A stretch of 64,000 bases of DNA from Nitrincola lacisaponensis (GCF_000691225.1 NZ_JMSZ01000007.1:1-64000), one strand, 5' to 3'; positions 18,138 to 28,123 are shown, counted from the first letter of the stretch. Translations and numbers: made by a program. The notes: generated by a model from the sequence alone, not told the origin.

Positions 18138-18893
18138 TTGAAAATCTCACTTATTACTGTGTCTTTCAATAGCGGAGAGACTATTCGTTCCACGCTGGAT
18201 TCCATAGCTGCGCAGAATTATCCAGAGTTAGAGTACATTCTAGTGGATGGAGGTTCTAAAGATGATACATTGGATATTGTGCGAGCATACTCTGATTTGG
18301 TAACTGAGTGTATATCAGAACCGGATAGCGGAATTTATGATGCTATGAACAAAGGGGTTCTGCATGCTACTGGAGAGATAGTCGGAATTCTTAATTCGGA
18401 TGATTTTTATCTGCATGGAGAAGTTCTCCGTGAAGTGTCTGCCTTGTTTGCTTCTGATCCTCAGTTGGAGGTTGTATTAGGTGATGTGGACTTTGTACAC
18501 GAAGATAACCTGAATCAGCCAGTGCGCAACTATCGCACAGGTAATTTCAAGCCTTGGATGTTTCGTTTTGGGTTAATGCCTCCACATCCTGCTGTGTTTG
18601 TACGAAAATCTGCTTATGAGCGAGTAGGGCTTTACAAACTGGGCTACAAAATAGCGGCTGACTTTGATTTTCTTGTTCGTCTGTTGCTTGTAGATGGTGC
18701 AAAGTACCAGATTGCTCATAAAACCTGGGTGAGGATGCGTACAGGCGGGGTGAGTACTTCTGGGTTGAAGAGTAACATACTTTCAACGCAGGAAATGAAA
18801 CGTTCCTTAATAGAAAATGGCTTGTTTTCTAGTGGTATGTTACTAATGTTTAGACTGCCCTATAAAGTGATTACACAGATTATTGGCAAATAA
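18138..18893 (+). CDS. Family 2 glycosyltransferase, WcaE-like
   Basis: The 251-residue GT-A protein shows ISLITVSFNSGETIRSTL, YILVDGGSKDDT, DSGIYDAMNKG and a metal-binding NSDDFYL. The SE-DSG-YDAMNKG arrangement is typical of colanic-acid-type and related transferases. TTG start at 18138 behind GAGGG. It probably adds a residue of the repeat unit; specificity is not evident. A 104-bp AT-rich spacer follows before galE. Confidence 0.87.
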   Translation: MKISLITVSFNSGETIRSTLDSIAAQNYPELEYILVDGGSKDDTLDIVRAYSDLVTECISEPDSGIYDAMNKGVLHATGEIVGILNSDDFYLHGEVLREVSALFASDPQLEVVLGDVDFVHEDNLNQPVRNYRTGNFKPWMFRFGLMPPHPAVFVRKSAYERVGLYKLGYKIAADFDFLVRLLLVDGAKYQIAHKTWVRMRTGGVSTSGLKSNILSTQEMKRSLIENGLFSSGMLLMFRLPYKVITQIIGK

Positions 18894-18997
18894 ATAGCCT
18901 TTTATGGTTTTTTATATTTAAATTTCGATTTTTTAATGTTTTTCTTAAGGTTAATTCTGTTGTGTAAAATAAAAAATTTTTATATGGGAGAGTATTT

Positions 18998-20011
18998 TTG
19001 ATTTTAGTGACCGGTGGTGCTGGCTATATTGGTTCACATACCTGCTTGGAGCTGCTGGCTTCAGGATATGAGGTCGTGGTACTTGATAATCTCTCTAACT
19101 CCTGTGTTGAAAGCTTGCAGCGAGTGAAAAAAATTGTAAATGGTAAGGTCTCGTTTATTAAAGGTGATATTCGAGATAAAGTTAGTTTACGTCGTATTTT
19201 CTCCCAATACTCAATAACCGCTGTTATTCATTTTGCCGGATTTAAGGCTGTTGGTGAGTCAGTTGAACAACCCTTGCGTTATTATGATAATAATGTCGGT
19301 GGAACTCTTTGCTTGCTAGGTGTAATGGCAGAATATGGTTGTAAACAATTAGTTTTTAGTTCTTCCGCGACAGTCTATGGTGATCCTTCTAGCGTGCCGA
19401 TCCGTGAAAATTTCCCAGTATCGGCAACTAACCCGTATGGTAGAACTAAATTGATGGTGGAAAATATTCTAAGAGACTTGGCTGCAAGTGATAGCCAATG
19501 GTCTATTGCGTTGCTACGCTACTTTAATCCTGTCGGGGCTCATGAGTCTGGTTTAATTGGTGAAGATCCCAATGGTATTCCAAACAATCTAATGCCTTAT
19601 ATTACCCAGGTGGCAGTGGGAAAACATGACTCTCTGTGTGTATTTGGGGGTGACTATCCCACGTTTGATGGTACTGGTGTACGTGACTATATCCATATAG
19701 TAGATCTTGCTAAAGGGCACCTCAAAGCTTTAGCCGCTCTTGAACTTGAAACAGGGGTGCTTACAATTAACTTGGGTACTGGACGCGGTTATTCGGTACT
19801 GGAGGTGATTGCAGCATTTGAAAAAGTTTCAGGGTGTAAAATACCTTATAGATTTGTTGAACGTAGGCAGGGTGATGTCGCGCAATGTTATGCTGATCCG
19901 AGCTACGCAAAGTTAGTTCTTGGTTGGCAAGCTGAATACGGAATTGAACGTATGTGTCAAGATGCCTGGCGTTGGCAGATATGTAACCCTGAGGGTTACA
20001 AGAGTGCATAA
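18998..20011 (+). CDS. galE: UDP-glucose 4-epimerase
   Basis: The 337-residue SDR enzyme interconverts UDP-glucose and UDP-galactose. It has TGGAGYIGSHTCLELLASGY, FAGFKAVGESV, SSSATVYGDP, the NPYGRTK catalytic Tyr/Lys, and a C-terminal DPSYAKLVLGWQ. Length fits GalE. TTG start at 18998 follows GGGAGAG. It provides galactose (or GalNAc, as some GalE are bifunctional) for the polymer. Confidence 0.93.
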   Translation: MILVTGGAGYIGSHTCLELLASGYEVVVLDNLSNSCVESLQRVKKIVNGKVSFIKGDIRDKVSLRRIFSQYSITAVIHFAGFKAVGESVEQPLRYYDNNVGGTLCLLGVMAEYGCKQLVFSSSATVYGDPSSVPIRENFPVSATNPYGRTKLMVENILRDLAASDSQWSIALLRYFNPVGAHESGLIGEDPNGIPNNLMPYITQVAVGKHDSLCVFGGDYPTFDGTGVRDYIHIVDLAKGHLKALAALELETGVLTINLGTGRGYSVLEVIAAFEKVSGCKIPYRFVERRQGDVAQCYADPSYAKLVLGWQAEYGIERMCQDAWRWQICNPEGYKSA

Positions 20012-20013
20012 TA

Positions 20014-20976
20014 ATGGGTAAGAATATCCTTCTCACAGGCACCACTGGTTTTATTGGGCAGGCAGTATTTGATGATCTGAAGCAACAATCAAAATATAAT
20101 GTATCGGTGTCTTTACGTAAAATTGATGATAAGTATAAGGAGAGTAATGTATTTGTTGTTGGAGACCTAGCAGCTGGAGTAGATTGGTCTGCTGCATTGT
20201 ATGACCAACAGTTTGTAATTCACATCGCTGCCCGCGCCCACATTATAAGAAATGATGTTCCAGATCCTTTGTCTGAATATCGAAAGGTCAATGTAGATGG
20301 AAGTCTAAACTTGGCATGGCAGGCAGCTAAGTCAGGTGTGAAGCGCTTCATTTTTATCAGTTCCATTGGTGTAAATGGTAACATCAATACTCGGCCATTT
20401 ACCGAAGAGGATGCACCAAATCCAGCTGAACTCTATGCTCAATCGAAATGGGAGGCAGAACAGGGGCTTTGGAATATTCAGCGTGCAACAGGTATGGAAA
20501 TTGTAATTATTCGTCCTCCGCTTGTTTATGGCCCCAACGCTCCTGGTAACTTTGGCAGTTTGATGCGTTGGGTTGAAAAGGGGGTGCCCCTGCCCCTAGG
20601 TGCAATTCATAACCGGCGTTCACTGGTTGCACTGGATAATCTCGTAGATTTAATCATCACCTGTATTGATCATCCGGCAGCGGCCAATCAGGTTTTTCTG
20701 GCAGGGGATGGGCAGGATCTATCGACAACTCAGCTACTAAAAAGTGTTGCGACAGCCATGGGTAAACCCTCACGGTTGATACCTGTACCGGCCAGTTGGC
20801 TGATGCTCGCTGCTACACTGTTGGGTAAACAAGCGATGGCTCAGCGCTTGTTGGGTTCCTTACAGGTGGATATTTCCAAAGCACAAACGTTATTAGGATG
20901 GCACCCTCCCGTGTCAGTAGAAGAAGGTTTGCGTCGTTGTTTTATGGATTCTGAAAATACGAGGAATGGATGTTGA
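20014..20976 (+). CDS. NAD-dependent epimerase/reductase, WbpV-like
   Basis: The 320-residue extended SDR shows TGTTGFIGQAVFDDL, HIAARAHI, SSIGVNGN, the YAQSKWEAEQGL catalytic pair and RPPLVYGP. Proteins of this type (WbpV, WbuV) reduce the 4-keto product of WbpM to UDP-N-acetylquinovosamine. Here it sits directly before a phosphoglycosyl transferase and WbpM-like gene, the same trio order as in Pseudomonas O-antigen loci. The first sugar on the lipid carrier is therefore probably QuiNAc or FucNAc, which is inference. It overlaps the next gene by 7 bp. Confidence 0.8.
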   Translation: MGKNILLTGTTGFIGQAVFDDLKQQSKYNVSVSLRKIDDKYKESNVFVVGDLAAGVDWSAALYDQQFVIHIAARAHIIRNDVPDPLSEYRKVNVDGSLNLAWQAAKSGVKRFIFISSIGVNGNINTRPFTEEDAPNPAELYAQSKWEAEQGLWNIQRATGMEIVIIRPPLVYGPNAPGNFGSLMRWVEKGVPLPLGAIHNRRSLVALDNLVDLIITCIDHPAAANQVFLAGDGQDLSTTQLLKSVATAMGKPSRLIPVPASWLMLAATLLGKQAMAQRLLGSLQVDISKAQTLLGWHPPVSVEEGLRRCFMDSENTRNGC

Positions 20977-21524
20977 TTCGGTTATGTGATGTGGTGTTTG
21001 CTGCACTGGGGTTGGTGTTTGGTGCACCAGTATTGTTATTGCTGACCTTGATTGGTTTTTTTGATACAGGCTCTCCTATTTTCAGACAGGAACGGGTCGG
21101 ACGGAAGAAAAAGCCGTTTATACTGGTGAAGTTTCGCACCATGCGCAAGGACACAGCCTCTGTATCCAGCCATTTAGCCAGCGCTGATGCAATAACGCCT
21201 TTTGGCCGCTTTTTGCGCCGTACCAAACTGGATGAATTGCCACAGCTTTGGAACGTTCTGAAAGGCGAAATGAGTCTTGTAGGACCTCGCCCATGTCTAT
21301 TCAATCAGGAAGAGCTGATTGCTGAGAGAGACGCGCGTGGTGTATTTAATGCCCGGCCTGGTATAACGGGTTTGGCTCAGGTTCAGGGAATTGATATGTC
21401 GACGCCGGTATTGCTGGCCGAAACGGATGCGCACATGATGAAATCATTAAACCTGACAGCCTATTTCCGATATATATTGCAGACTGTCACAGGCAAAGGG
21501 CAGGGAGATCGTGTGAGGTCATGA
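20970..21524 (+). CDS. Monotopic phosphoglycosyl transferase initiating the repeat unit
   Basis: The 184-residue protein has one N-terminal re-entrant membrane helix (FAALGLVFGAPVLLLLTLIGF) and a small catalytic domain. The catalytic domain contains RVGRKKKPF, KFRTMR, the Asp-Glu pair in RTKLDELPQLWNVL, SLVGPRP and RPGITGLAQV. The size matches PglC-like small enzymes rather than the longer WcaJ type. It should transfer sugar-1-phosphate to undecaprenyl phosphate. It is coupled on both sides by gene overlaps. Confidence 0.9.
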   Translation: MLIRLCDVVFAALGLVFGAPVLLLLTLIGFFDTGSPIFRQERVGRKKKPFILVKFRTMRKDTASVSSHLASADAITPFGRFLRRTKLDELPQLWNVLKGEMSLVGPRPCLFNQEELIAERDARGVFNARPGITGLAQVQGIDMSTPVLLAETDAHMMKSLNLTAYFRYILQTVTGKGQGDRVRS

Positions 21525-23428
21525 AACAGGTCATGAAACGAGCGCGTTTGCATGTCAAACTGATGACATTGCACCGATCTTATAAGCGACTCTTAATGGT
21601 GGCTGCAGACGCCGTCGCCTTGCCATTGGCACTTTGGTCTGCCTATACCTTGCGTTTTGCCGATCCCTGGCCGGAGTTCTATCTTTATCCGGCTGCCTGG
21701 CTGTTTGTCATCTTGCCTGTTGTCGGCATTCTGGTGTTCATTAAACTGGGATTATACCGTGCAGTCGTACGTTATATGGGGGCCCAAGCCATCTGGACGG
21801 TGGCATTTGGTGTATTAATACTGTCCCTGCTGCTCTGGGCTGCGGCATTTGTGCTGCAGATCAAACCCTTTCCACGCTCGATTCCAATCAACTTCGCATT
21901 GGTTGCGATGGTCTATGTCGGTGGTAGCCGACTGTTGATGCGAAGCTACTATCACTGGTTATTAAATCATTTCCTGAACAAGGACTCTGTGCTGATTTAC
22001 GGTGCGGGCGGCAGTGGGGTGCAGTTAGCCAAGGCGTTGGATGGTAGTCAGGAACTAAGCTGTGTTGGCTTTCTGGATGATGATCCTTCACTGTGGCGCA
22101 GCTCGGTTGCAGGTTTTACGGTGTATGATCCTTCTCGCATCGCAGAACTGATTGAAGAGCAGCAGATTACCTCTGTGCTCTTGGCAATGCCATCTGCACC
22201 TCCAAGAGTACGTAAACGTATTCTGGACCGTCTGGCGGATTACCCTGTACATGTACGTACGATTCCAGCCATGCATGAGATCGTGTCGGGTGTATCTGTA
22301 GCCAGTTTGCGGGAAATCGAAATCGAAGACCTGTTAGGGCGTGATCCGGTTCCACCGATTCAGCCGCTGATTGATGCCAGTATTCGTGACAAGGTTGTGC
22401 TGGTGACCGGAGCTGGCGGCTCAATTGGCTCGGAGATTTGCAAGCAGGTACAGCAACACCAACCCCGGTTGTTGTTACTCTATGAACAAAGCGAGTTTGC
22501 GCTTTACTCAATTGAACAGACTTTATCTGCGTTTGGGGCGGAGTGTATTCCAATTCTGGGTTCTGTCTGCGACCGCCAACGTGTGGATGATGTACTGCAG
22601 CGTTTTGCGGTACAAACCATTTATCATGCCGCTGCCTACAAGCATGTACCGCTGGTGGAACACAATGTGTTGGAAGGGGTTCGCAACAATGCTCTGGGTA
22701 CGCAAGTGATGGCGGAAGCGGCTTTACAACATGGTGTTGAACGTTTTGTACTCGTCTCGACTGACAAAGCGGTGCGTCCGACTAATGTCATGGGAGCGAC
22801 CAAGCGTCTGGCTGAGTTGATACTGCAAAACCTGGCCAGCCAGTCGCCCAAGACGATCTTTTCCATGGTGCGCTTCGGTAATGTATTGGGGTCGTCTGGG
22901 TCTGTTGTTCCTTTGTTCCGCAAGCAGATCGAGTCCGGTGGTCCGGTGACCGTTACCCATCCAGATATCACGCGTTACTTTATGACCATTCCGGAAGCGG
23001 CATCTCTGGTGATTCAGGCTGGATCTATGGCAAAAGGCGGTGATGTCTTTGTACTGGATATGGGGGAGTCGGTACGTATTGTGGATCTGGCAAGACGAAT
23101 GATTCGTCTGATGGGCTACGAGGTACTGGATGATAAGCATCCGGATGGTGACATAGAGATCACCTTTAGTGGTTTGAGACCGGGTGAAAAGCTCTATGAA
23201 GAGTTGCTTATTGGTGATGATGTTATTGGCACAGAGCATCCCAAAATCATGCGGGCATTGGAAGAAACACTACCGCCAGAGGTGCTGAGCCAGATTCTGG
23301 TTGGGCTCAACACAGCGTTGCAACAGCGTAACTGTGTCGATGCCCGACAGTTGTTGCAGCAGGCCGTGTCTGGCTTTAAACCCACGGCCAAAATCGTGGA
23401 TTGGCTGGCGGTTGAGCAGGTTAAATAG
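21521..23428 (+). CDS. wbpM: Membrane-bound UDP-GlcNAc 4,6-dehydratase (WbpM family)
   Basis: The 635-residue protein has four N-terminal membrane helices (about 20-135) and then two nucleotide-binding regions: YGAGGSGVQLAKAL near 160 and TGAGGSIGSEICKQV near 295. The catalytic segment reads STDKAVRPTNVMGATK; Met replaces the usual Tyr of the SDR YxxxK pair, as known for the large WbpM-like enzymes. It converts UDP-GlcNAc to the 4-keto-6-deoxy sugar for QuiNAc or FucNAc. It overlaps the PGT gene by 4 bp. Confidence 0.92.
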   Translation: MKQVMKRARLHVKLMTLHRSYKRLLMVAADAVALPLALWSAYTLRFADPWPEFYLYPAAWLFVILPVVGILVFIKLGLYRAVVRYMGAQAIWTVAFGVLILSLLLWAAAFVLQIKPFPRSIPINFALVAMVYVGGSRLLMRSYYHWLLNHFLNKDSVLIYGAGGSGVQLAKALDGSQELSCVGFLDDDPSLWRSSVAGFTVYDPSRIAELIEEQQITSVLLAMPSAPPRVRKRILDRLADYPVHVRTIPAMHEIVSGVSVASLREIEIEDLLGRDPVPPIQPLIDASIRDKVVLVTGAGGSIGSEICKQVQQHQPRLLLLYEQSEFALYSIEQTLSAFGAECIPILGSVCDRQRVDDVLQRFAVQTIYHAAAYKHVPLVEHNVLEGVRNNALGTQVMAEAALQHGVERFVLVSTDKAVRPTNVMGATKRLAELILQNLASQSPKTIFSMVRFGNVLGSSGSVVPLFRKQIESGGPVTVTHPDITRYFMTIPEAASLVIQAGSMAKGGDVFVLDMGESVRIVDLARRMIRLMGYEVLDDKHPDGDIEITFSGLRPGEKLYEELLIGDDVIGTEHPKIMRALEETLPPEVLSQILVGLNTALQQRNCVDARQLLQQAVSGFKPTAKIVDWLAVEQVK

Positions 23429-23537
23429 CGGAATACACGACAGATAATCATGGTGCATTTTAACTGTACCAGCATCGTATACGGTCAAGTACTCTTTGAA
23501 TTCACGTAGTACCATTAAATGTTTTTTGGGGGCTTGT

Positions 23538-24536
23538 ATGTTTGCGGATAAGGTTGTTCTGGTTACTGGAGGGACAGGCTCTTTTGGCCATACTTTTGTA
23601 CCGATGACTCTGGCCAGATACAATCCAAAAAAAATTATCATCTTCTCCCGAGATGAAATGAAACAATGGGAGATGGCCAAGAACTTTCAGAATGATCCCC
23701 GTGTGCGCTTTTTTATTGGTGATGTCCGTGATCGGGACCGCTTATATCGAGCATTGGATGGTGTGGACTATGTCGTCCATGCGGCTGCTACCAAAATTGT
23801 GCCCACAGCTGAATACAATCCTTTCGAATGTGTGAAAACCAATATTGATGGCGCTATGAACTTAATAGATGCATGTATCGATAAGAAGGTTAAAGGTGTT
23901 GTAGCCTTGTCTACCGATAAGGCAAGCAGCCCGATTAATTTGTATGGTGCAACAAAGTTGGCGTCCGATAAGCTGTTTGTTGCAGGTAATCACTATGCTG
24001 GCGGTAAAGGAACCCGATTTTCTGTTGTGCGTTATGGCAATGTAATGGGGTCACGTGGCTCAGTGATTCCTTTCTTTATGTCTATAAAAAACAAGGGTGT
24101 ATTGCCGATTACTGATGAGCGTATGACCCGTTTTATGATTTCTCTGGAACAGGGGGTTGAGCTGGTTTGGCATGCTTTTGAAGACATGGTAGGTGGAGAG
24201 ATTTATGTTAAAAAAATTCCATCTATGAAGGTGACTGATCTTGCACGTGTCATTGCTCCTGAAGCCAAGCAGGAAATTGTAGGTATCAGGCCAGGCGAAA
24301 AACTGCATGAGCAAATGATCAGTTCAGAGGATTCATATTTTACATATGAATATCCAGAGCACTTTAAAATCTTGCCTCAAATTAATAACTGGGATAAGGA
24401 TGCTAATCGCATTAAGGATGGCAAAAAAGTCTCTGAGGGCTTTGTCTATGCAAGTGATAATAATATCGAATGGATGAGTGATAAGACGTTACAGGCGTGG
24501 ATAGATGCTAACCGTGAGAAGATCGGGAGTATCTGA
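23538..24536 (+). CDS. pseB: UDP-N-acetylglucosamine 4,6-dehydratase (inverting)
   Basis: The 332-residue soluble SDR begins the pseudaminic acid route by forming UDP-2-acetamido-2,6-dideoxy-L-arabino-hex-4-ulose. It has TGGTGSFGHTFVPM, FSRDEMKQWEM, HAAATKIVP, STDKASSPINLYGATKLASD with the Tyr/Lys pair, and GEKLHEQMIS. ATG 23538 behind a GGGGG ribosome site is chosen; the frame is open to a TTG at 23496. It abuts pseC with a 1-bp overlap. Confidence 0.94.
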   Translation: MFADKVVLVTGGTGSFGHTFVPMTLARYNPKKIIIFSRDEMKQWEMAKNFQNDPRVRFFIGDVRDRDRLYRALDGVDYVVHAAATKIVPTAEYNPFECVKTNIDGAMNLIDACIDKKVKGVVALSTDKASSPINLYGATKLASDKLFVAGNHYAGGKGTRFSVVRYGNVMGSRGSVIPFFMSIKNKGVLPITDERMTRFMISLEQGVELVWHAFEDMVGGEIYVKKIPSMKVTDLARVIAPEAKQEIVGIRPGEKLHEQMISSEDSYFTYEYPEHFKILPQINNWDKDANRIKDGKKVSEGFVYASDNNIEWMSDKTLQAWIDANREKIGSI

Positions 24537-25693
24537 TGATTCCATATGGACGGCAGGATATTATCCAGGCGGATATAGATGCTGTTGTTGAAGTACTGCA
24601 ATCTGATTTTTTAACTCAGGGACCAATGGTTCCGCGTTTTGAAGAGGCTGTATCCGCTAAGGTTGGCGCTAAACATGCACTGGCTGTAAACAGTGCGACA
24701 AGTGCTCTGCATATCGCTTGTATGGCACTGGGCTTAGAGCAGGGTGATTGGCTGTGGACTACTCCAGTGACGTTCGTTGCCTCCGCCAACTGTGGGTTGT
24801 ATTGTGGCGCCAGAATTGATTTTGTCGATATAGATCCTCGTACATATAACCTTTGTCCCCTGGCACTTGAAGAAAAATTAATTGCGGCTGAGCGGGCAGG
24901 CATTTTGCCAAAAGTGTTGGTTGCCGTTCACCTGAGTGGGCAGTCATGTGATATGCAGGCGATTTATGCTTTATCGCAGCGGTACGGGTTCAAAATCATT
25001 GAGGATGCCTCGCATGCCATCGGGGGTAAGTATCAGGGTGAATATATTGGTAATTGCCGCTTCAGCGATATCACAATATTCAGTTTTCATCCTGTGAAGA
25101 TCATTACCACTGCTGAAGGCGGTATGGCGTTGACAAATAGTGATCAATTAGCCAAAAAAATGAATCTGCACCGTAGTCATGGCATCACGCGCGACCAGAG
25201 TCTGATGACTCACCCATCGGACGGGCCCTGGTATTACCAGCAGGTTGAGCTGGGATATAACTACCGTATGACTGAGCTTCAGGCGGCACTGGGTATGAGC
25301 CAGTTGACACGGCTGGACAGATTTGTTGCGCGTCGCCATGAACTCGCAAAACGCTATGATGAGTTACTAACGGACTTGCCCGTGACAACGCCCTGGCAAC
25401 ACCCGGACAGCTACTCAGGGCTACATCTGTATGTGATTCGCCTGCAGTTGGAGATGATCAATCAAACGCACCGCCAGGTATTTGAAGCGCTACATGCAGC
25501 TGGTTTGGGTGTCAATTTGCACTATATCCCCGTACATACTCAACCTTATTATCAACGCATGGGCTTTAATGCAGGAGATTTCCCTGAAGCTGAAAGGTAC
25601 TACGCTGAAGCGATCAGTATTCCCTTGTTTCATAGCATGACGGATGTACAGCAAGAAGAGGTGATTCAAATTCTTGATAAGGTGTTGTCGTGA
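24536..25693 (+). CDS. pseC: UDP-4-amino-4,6-dideoxy-N-acetyl-L-altrosamine transaminase
   Basis: The 385-residue PLP enzyme of the DegT/DnrJ family aminates the PseB product at C4. It shows IPYGRQDIIQADID, NSATSALHIA, EDASHAIGG and the PLP lysine in FSFHPVKIITTAEGG, then NYRMTELQAALG. It is placed right after pseB as in all known pathways. It ends with a 4-bp overlap into the fused cytidylyltransferase gene. Confidence 0.94.
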   Translation: MIPYGRQDIIQADIDAVVEVLQSDFLTQGPMVPRFEEAVSAKVGAKHALAVNSATSALHIACMALGLEQGDWLWTTPVTFVASANCGLYCGARIDFVDIDPRTYNLCPLALEEKLIAAERAGILPKVLVAVHLSGQSCDMQAIYALSQRYGFKIIEDASHAIGGKYQGEYIGNCRFSDITIFSFHPVKIITTAEGGMALTNSDQLAKKMNLHRSHGITRDQSLMTHPSDGPWYYQQVELGYNYRMTELQAALGMSQLTRLDRFVARRHELAKRYDELLTDLPVTTPWQHPDSYSGLHLYVIRLQLEMINQTHRQVFEALHAAGLGVNLHYIPVHTQPYYQRMGFNAGDFPEAERYYAEAISIPLFHSMTDVQQEEVIQILDKVLS

Positions 25694-27309
25694 AGAGTGT
25701 TGCTGTAATTCAGGCTCGAACGAATTCATCACGTTTGCCGGGTAAGGTTTTACTTCCAGTTAAGGGTATGCCTCTGGTCGTTCTGGCAGCCAGGCGCGCT
25801 GCCAATACCGGTCGACAAGTCATTGTTGCCACATCACTAGAAACAACAGATGACTTTTTGGCTGAAACTCTCCAGATACATGGTATCTCTAGTTACAGAG
25901 GCAGTCTGGATAATACCCTTGAACGATTTGTAACAGCTCTCGAAGATTACAATGACGAGACTCCGGTTTTTCGTTTGACTGCAGATAATGTACTGCCTGA
26001 TGGTGCATTGCTGGATGAGATTGAGCAGTATTTTATTGAGCATCATCTGGACTACCTTTGCTGCAATGGAGAAAAATCCGGGTTGCCATATGGAATGAGT
26101 GTTGAGTTGACGCGCCTGCGTCACCTGAGAGATGCTGCCGCATCAACCACTTGCAAATACGACCAGGAACATGTAACTCCCTATATACGTCGTAAGTTTG
26201 GTGAGTATTATTTTGAAAAGTACAGAGAGCTAAGCAAGGGACATTTTCGCTGCACAGTCGATTGTCTTGATGATTACCTGGCTATCCAGCAGTTATTTTC
26301 TGATATTGATGACCCAATTCAGGTATCGGCCTTTACGTTAGTTGAGCAACTTGGTTCGTGCTCATATCAACCTTGGCAACGGATACCTGCCAGAAAGCTG
26401 GTGTTAGGCACCGCACAACTTGGTATGCAATACGGCATTGCCAACCTATCTGGAAAGCCTGATCAAAGCATGGCAGAGCAATTGATTAAATCAGCTATTG
26501 CCAACGGGGCAGCCTTCATCGATACAGCCCGCGCTTACGGTAACAGTGAAGAGGTTATCGGTACCGCACTGCGCTCTGGTTGGGAGGGTAGGTCACGCGT
26601 AGTGACTAAGCTATCACCTCTTACTCACTGCCCGGTGGATGGGAACCAGGAGGTGATTGATGCCTTTGTTGATGCAAGTATATATGCGTCATGCTCATCT
26701 TTACGTATGCAAAGACTGGATGTGCTGATGCTACATCGTGCTTCGCATATGACAGATTGGAATGGCGCAGTTTGGAAGCGGCTTTTGCAGCACAAAGCAA
26801 AGGCGACTTTTAATGCACTAGGTGTCTCCGTTCAGAGTCCAGCAGAGCTGGAGTTGGCATTGGCTTCACCTGAGGTAGGCTTCATTCAGATGCCATTTAA
26901 TGTGCTCGACTGGCGCTGGGATCAAATGATTCCCAAAATCATCGCACAAAAACAGCAACGAGATGTAGTGATCCATGTGCGTAGCGCACTTCTACAAGGA
27001 CTGCTACCTAGCAAGTCTTGCGAATACTGGCAAAAAGCTAATGCCGCACAACCAGAAAACATCATGGAGTGGCTTGCTGAACAGACACAAAACAACGGTA
27101 AAACGAGTATTGCAGATTTTTGCTTAAGCTTCGTAAAGTCATTCAGTTGGGTGGATGGGCTCGTTATAGGTATGGAAACTCTGGATCAGCTTGCTGAAAA
27201 TGTAAAAATACTATGTGGAGACGATTTTTCACAGCAGGAGATAGCTTCAATCCTGGCTACTCGCCCTAAACTTGAAGAAAACTCACTTAATCCCTCCTGC
27301 TGGAGATAG
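25690..27309 (+). CDS. Fused cytidylyltransferase (PseF/SpsF-like) and aldo/keto reductase
   Basis: The 539-residue protein has an N-terminal CMP-sugar-type nucleotidyltransferase (about 1-225; VIQARTNSSRLPGKVL, RLTADNVLPD). A C-terminal aldo/keto reductase follows (about 235-535; LVLGTAQLGMQYGIAN, FIDTARAYGNSEE, VVTKLSP, LMLHRAS). The Asp, Tyr, Lys and His of the reductase active site are present. The first half would activate the nonulosonic acid with CTP; the second half could reduce a keto or aldehyde group on it or a precursor. Similar fusions occur in nonulosonic acid clusters of other marine Gammaproteobacteria. The role of the reductase is not established. Confidence 0.85.
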   Translation: MKSVAVIQARTNSSRLPGKVLLPVKGMPLVVLAARRAANTGRQVIVATSLETTDDFLAETLQIHGISSYRGSLDNTLERFVTALEDYNDETPVFRLTADNVLPDGALLDEIEQYFIEHHLDYLCCNGEKSGLPYGMSVELTRLRHLRDAAASTTCKYDQEHVTPYIRRKFGEYYFEKYRELSKGHFRCTVDCLDDYLAIQQLFSDIDDPIQVSAFTLVEQLGSCSYQPWQRIPARKLVLGTAQLGMQYGIANLSGKPDQSMAEQLIKSAIANGAAFIDTARAYGNSEEVIGTALRSGWEGRSRVVTKLSPLTHCPVDGNQEVIDAFVDASIYASCSSLRMQRLDVLMLHRASHMTDWNGAVWKRLLQHKAKATFNALGVSVQSPAELELALASPEVGFIQMPFNVLDWRWDQMIPKIIAQKQQRDVVIHVRSALLQGLLPSKSCEYWQKANAAQPENIMEWLAEQTQNNGKTSIADFCLSFVKSFSWVDGLVIGMETLDQLAENVKILCGDDFSQQEIASILATRPKLEENSLNPSCWR

Positions 27310-27314
27310 AAAAC

Positions 27315-28115
27315 ATGGAAAAAGGCGTAGAAATTTTCTCCCTAAAGGGGAAAACTGCCCTAGTCACAGGTGCGACTGGGTACCTGGGTACGGCAATGGC
27401 ATTTATTCTTGCCGAGGCGGGAGCCACGGTTCTGATCAATTCACGTTCAAAGGAACGTAGCGATCAGCTGGTTGCCAGACTCCAGATTGCAGGACATCAA
27501 GCCGAGAATGCGGCCTTCGATATTACATCACAAAATGAAGTAGATCGGTTCGTTGCCAGTCTATCCGAGCGCTGCATACATATCCTCATCAATAATGCCT
27601 ATGCCGGTGGTTCAGGCAGTATAGAACTCAATAGTACAGAGGCTTATTCGGCGAGTTACGATGTTGCGATGATATCGGCTCACAGACTTCTTAAAGCATT
27701 ACTGCCGAATCTACGAAATGCTGTGCGGCAGTGTGGTGATGCCTCCGTGATCAATCTTGCTTCAATGTATGCCCTGGTAAGCCCTGATCAACGGATTTAC
27801 GATACTAAAAGTGGTGTGAATCCTCCTTTTTATGGGGCCGCTAAGGCCGCCTTGTTGCATTGGACGCGCTACGCCAGTTGTGAGTTTGGCAGTGAAGGTA
27901 TTCGGGTTAATGCTATCTCACCGGGCCCTTTTCCTTCGGAAGCAGTTCAACAAGCAAATCCTGCGTTTATTTCAAGACTCAGTCAAAAAGTTCCAATGGG
28001 TAGAATTGGAGTCGCTGATGAGATCAAGGGACCAACGCTGTTTTTGGCTTCCAGTGGATCGTCTTATGTTAATGGTGCCAACCTTGTCGTCGATGGTGGC
28101 TGGACTTGTTGGTGA
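27315..28115 (+). CDS. SDR-family oxidoreductase in the nonulosonic acid cluster
   Basis: The 266-residue classical SDR has the cofactor loop TGATGYLGTAMAFILAEAGA, NNAYAGG, a catalytic Ser in NLASMYAL, the Tyr/Lys in FYGAAKAALLHW, and SPGPFP. It starts at ATG 27315 behind GGAG. Its place between the cytidylyltransferase-AKR fusion and pseG points to oxidation or reduction of a nonulosonic acid intermediate or side chain; the substrate is unknown. Confidence 0.82.
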   Translation: MEKGVEIFSLKGKTALVTGATGYLGTAMAFILAEAGATVLINSRSKERSDQLVARLQIAGHQAENAAFDITSQNEVDRFVASLSERCIHILINNAYAGGSGSIELNSTEAYSASYDVAMISAHRLLKALLPNLRNAVRQCGDASVINLASMYALVSPDQRIYDTKSGVNPPFYGAAKAALLHWTRYASCEFGSEGIRVNAISPGPFPSEAVQQANPAFISRLSQKVPMGRIGVADEIKGPTLFLASSGSSYVNGANLVVDGGWTCW

Positions 28116-28123
28116 GTAAGGTA

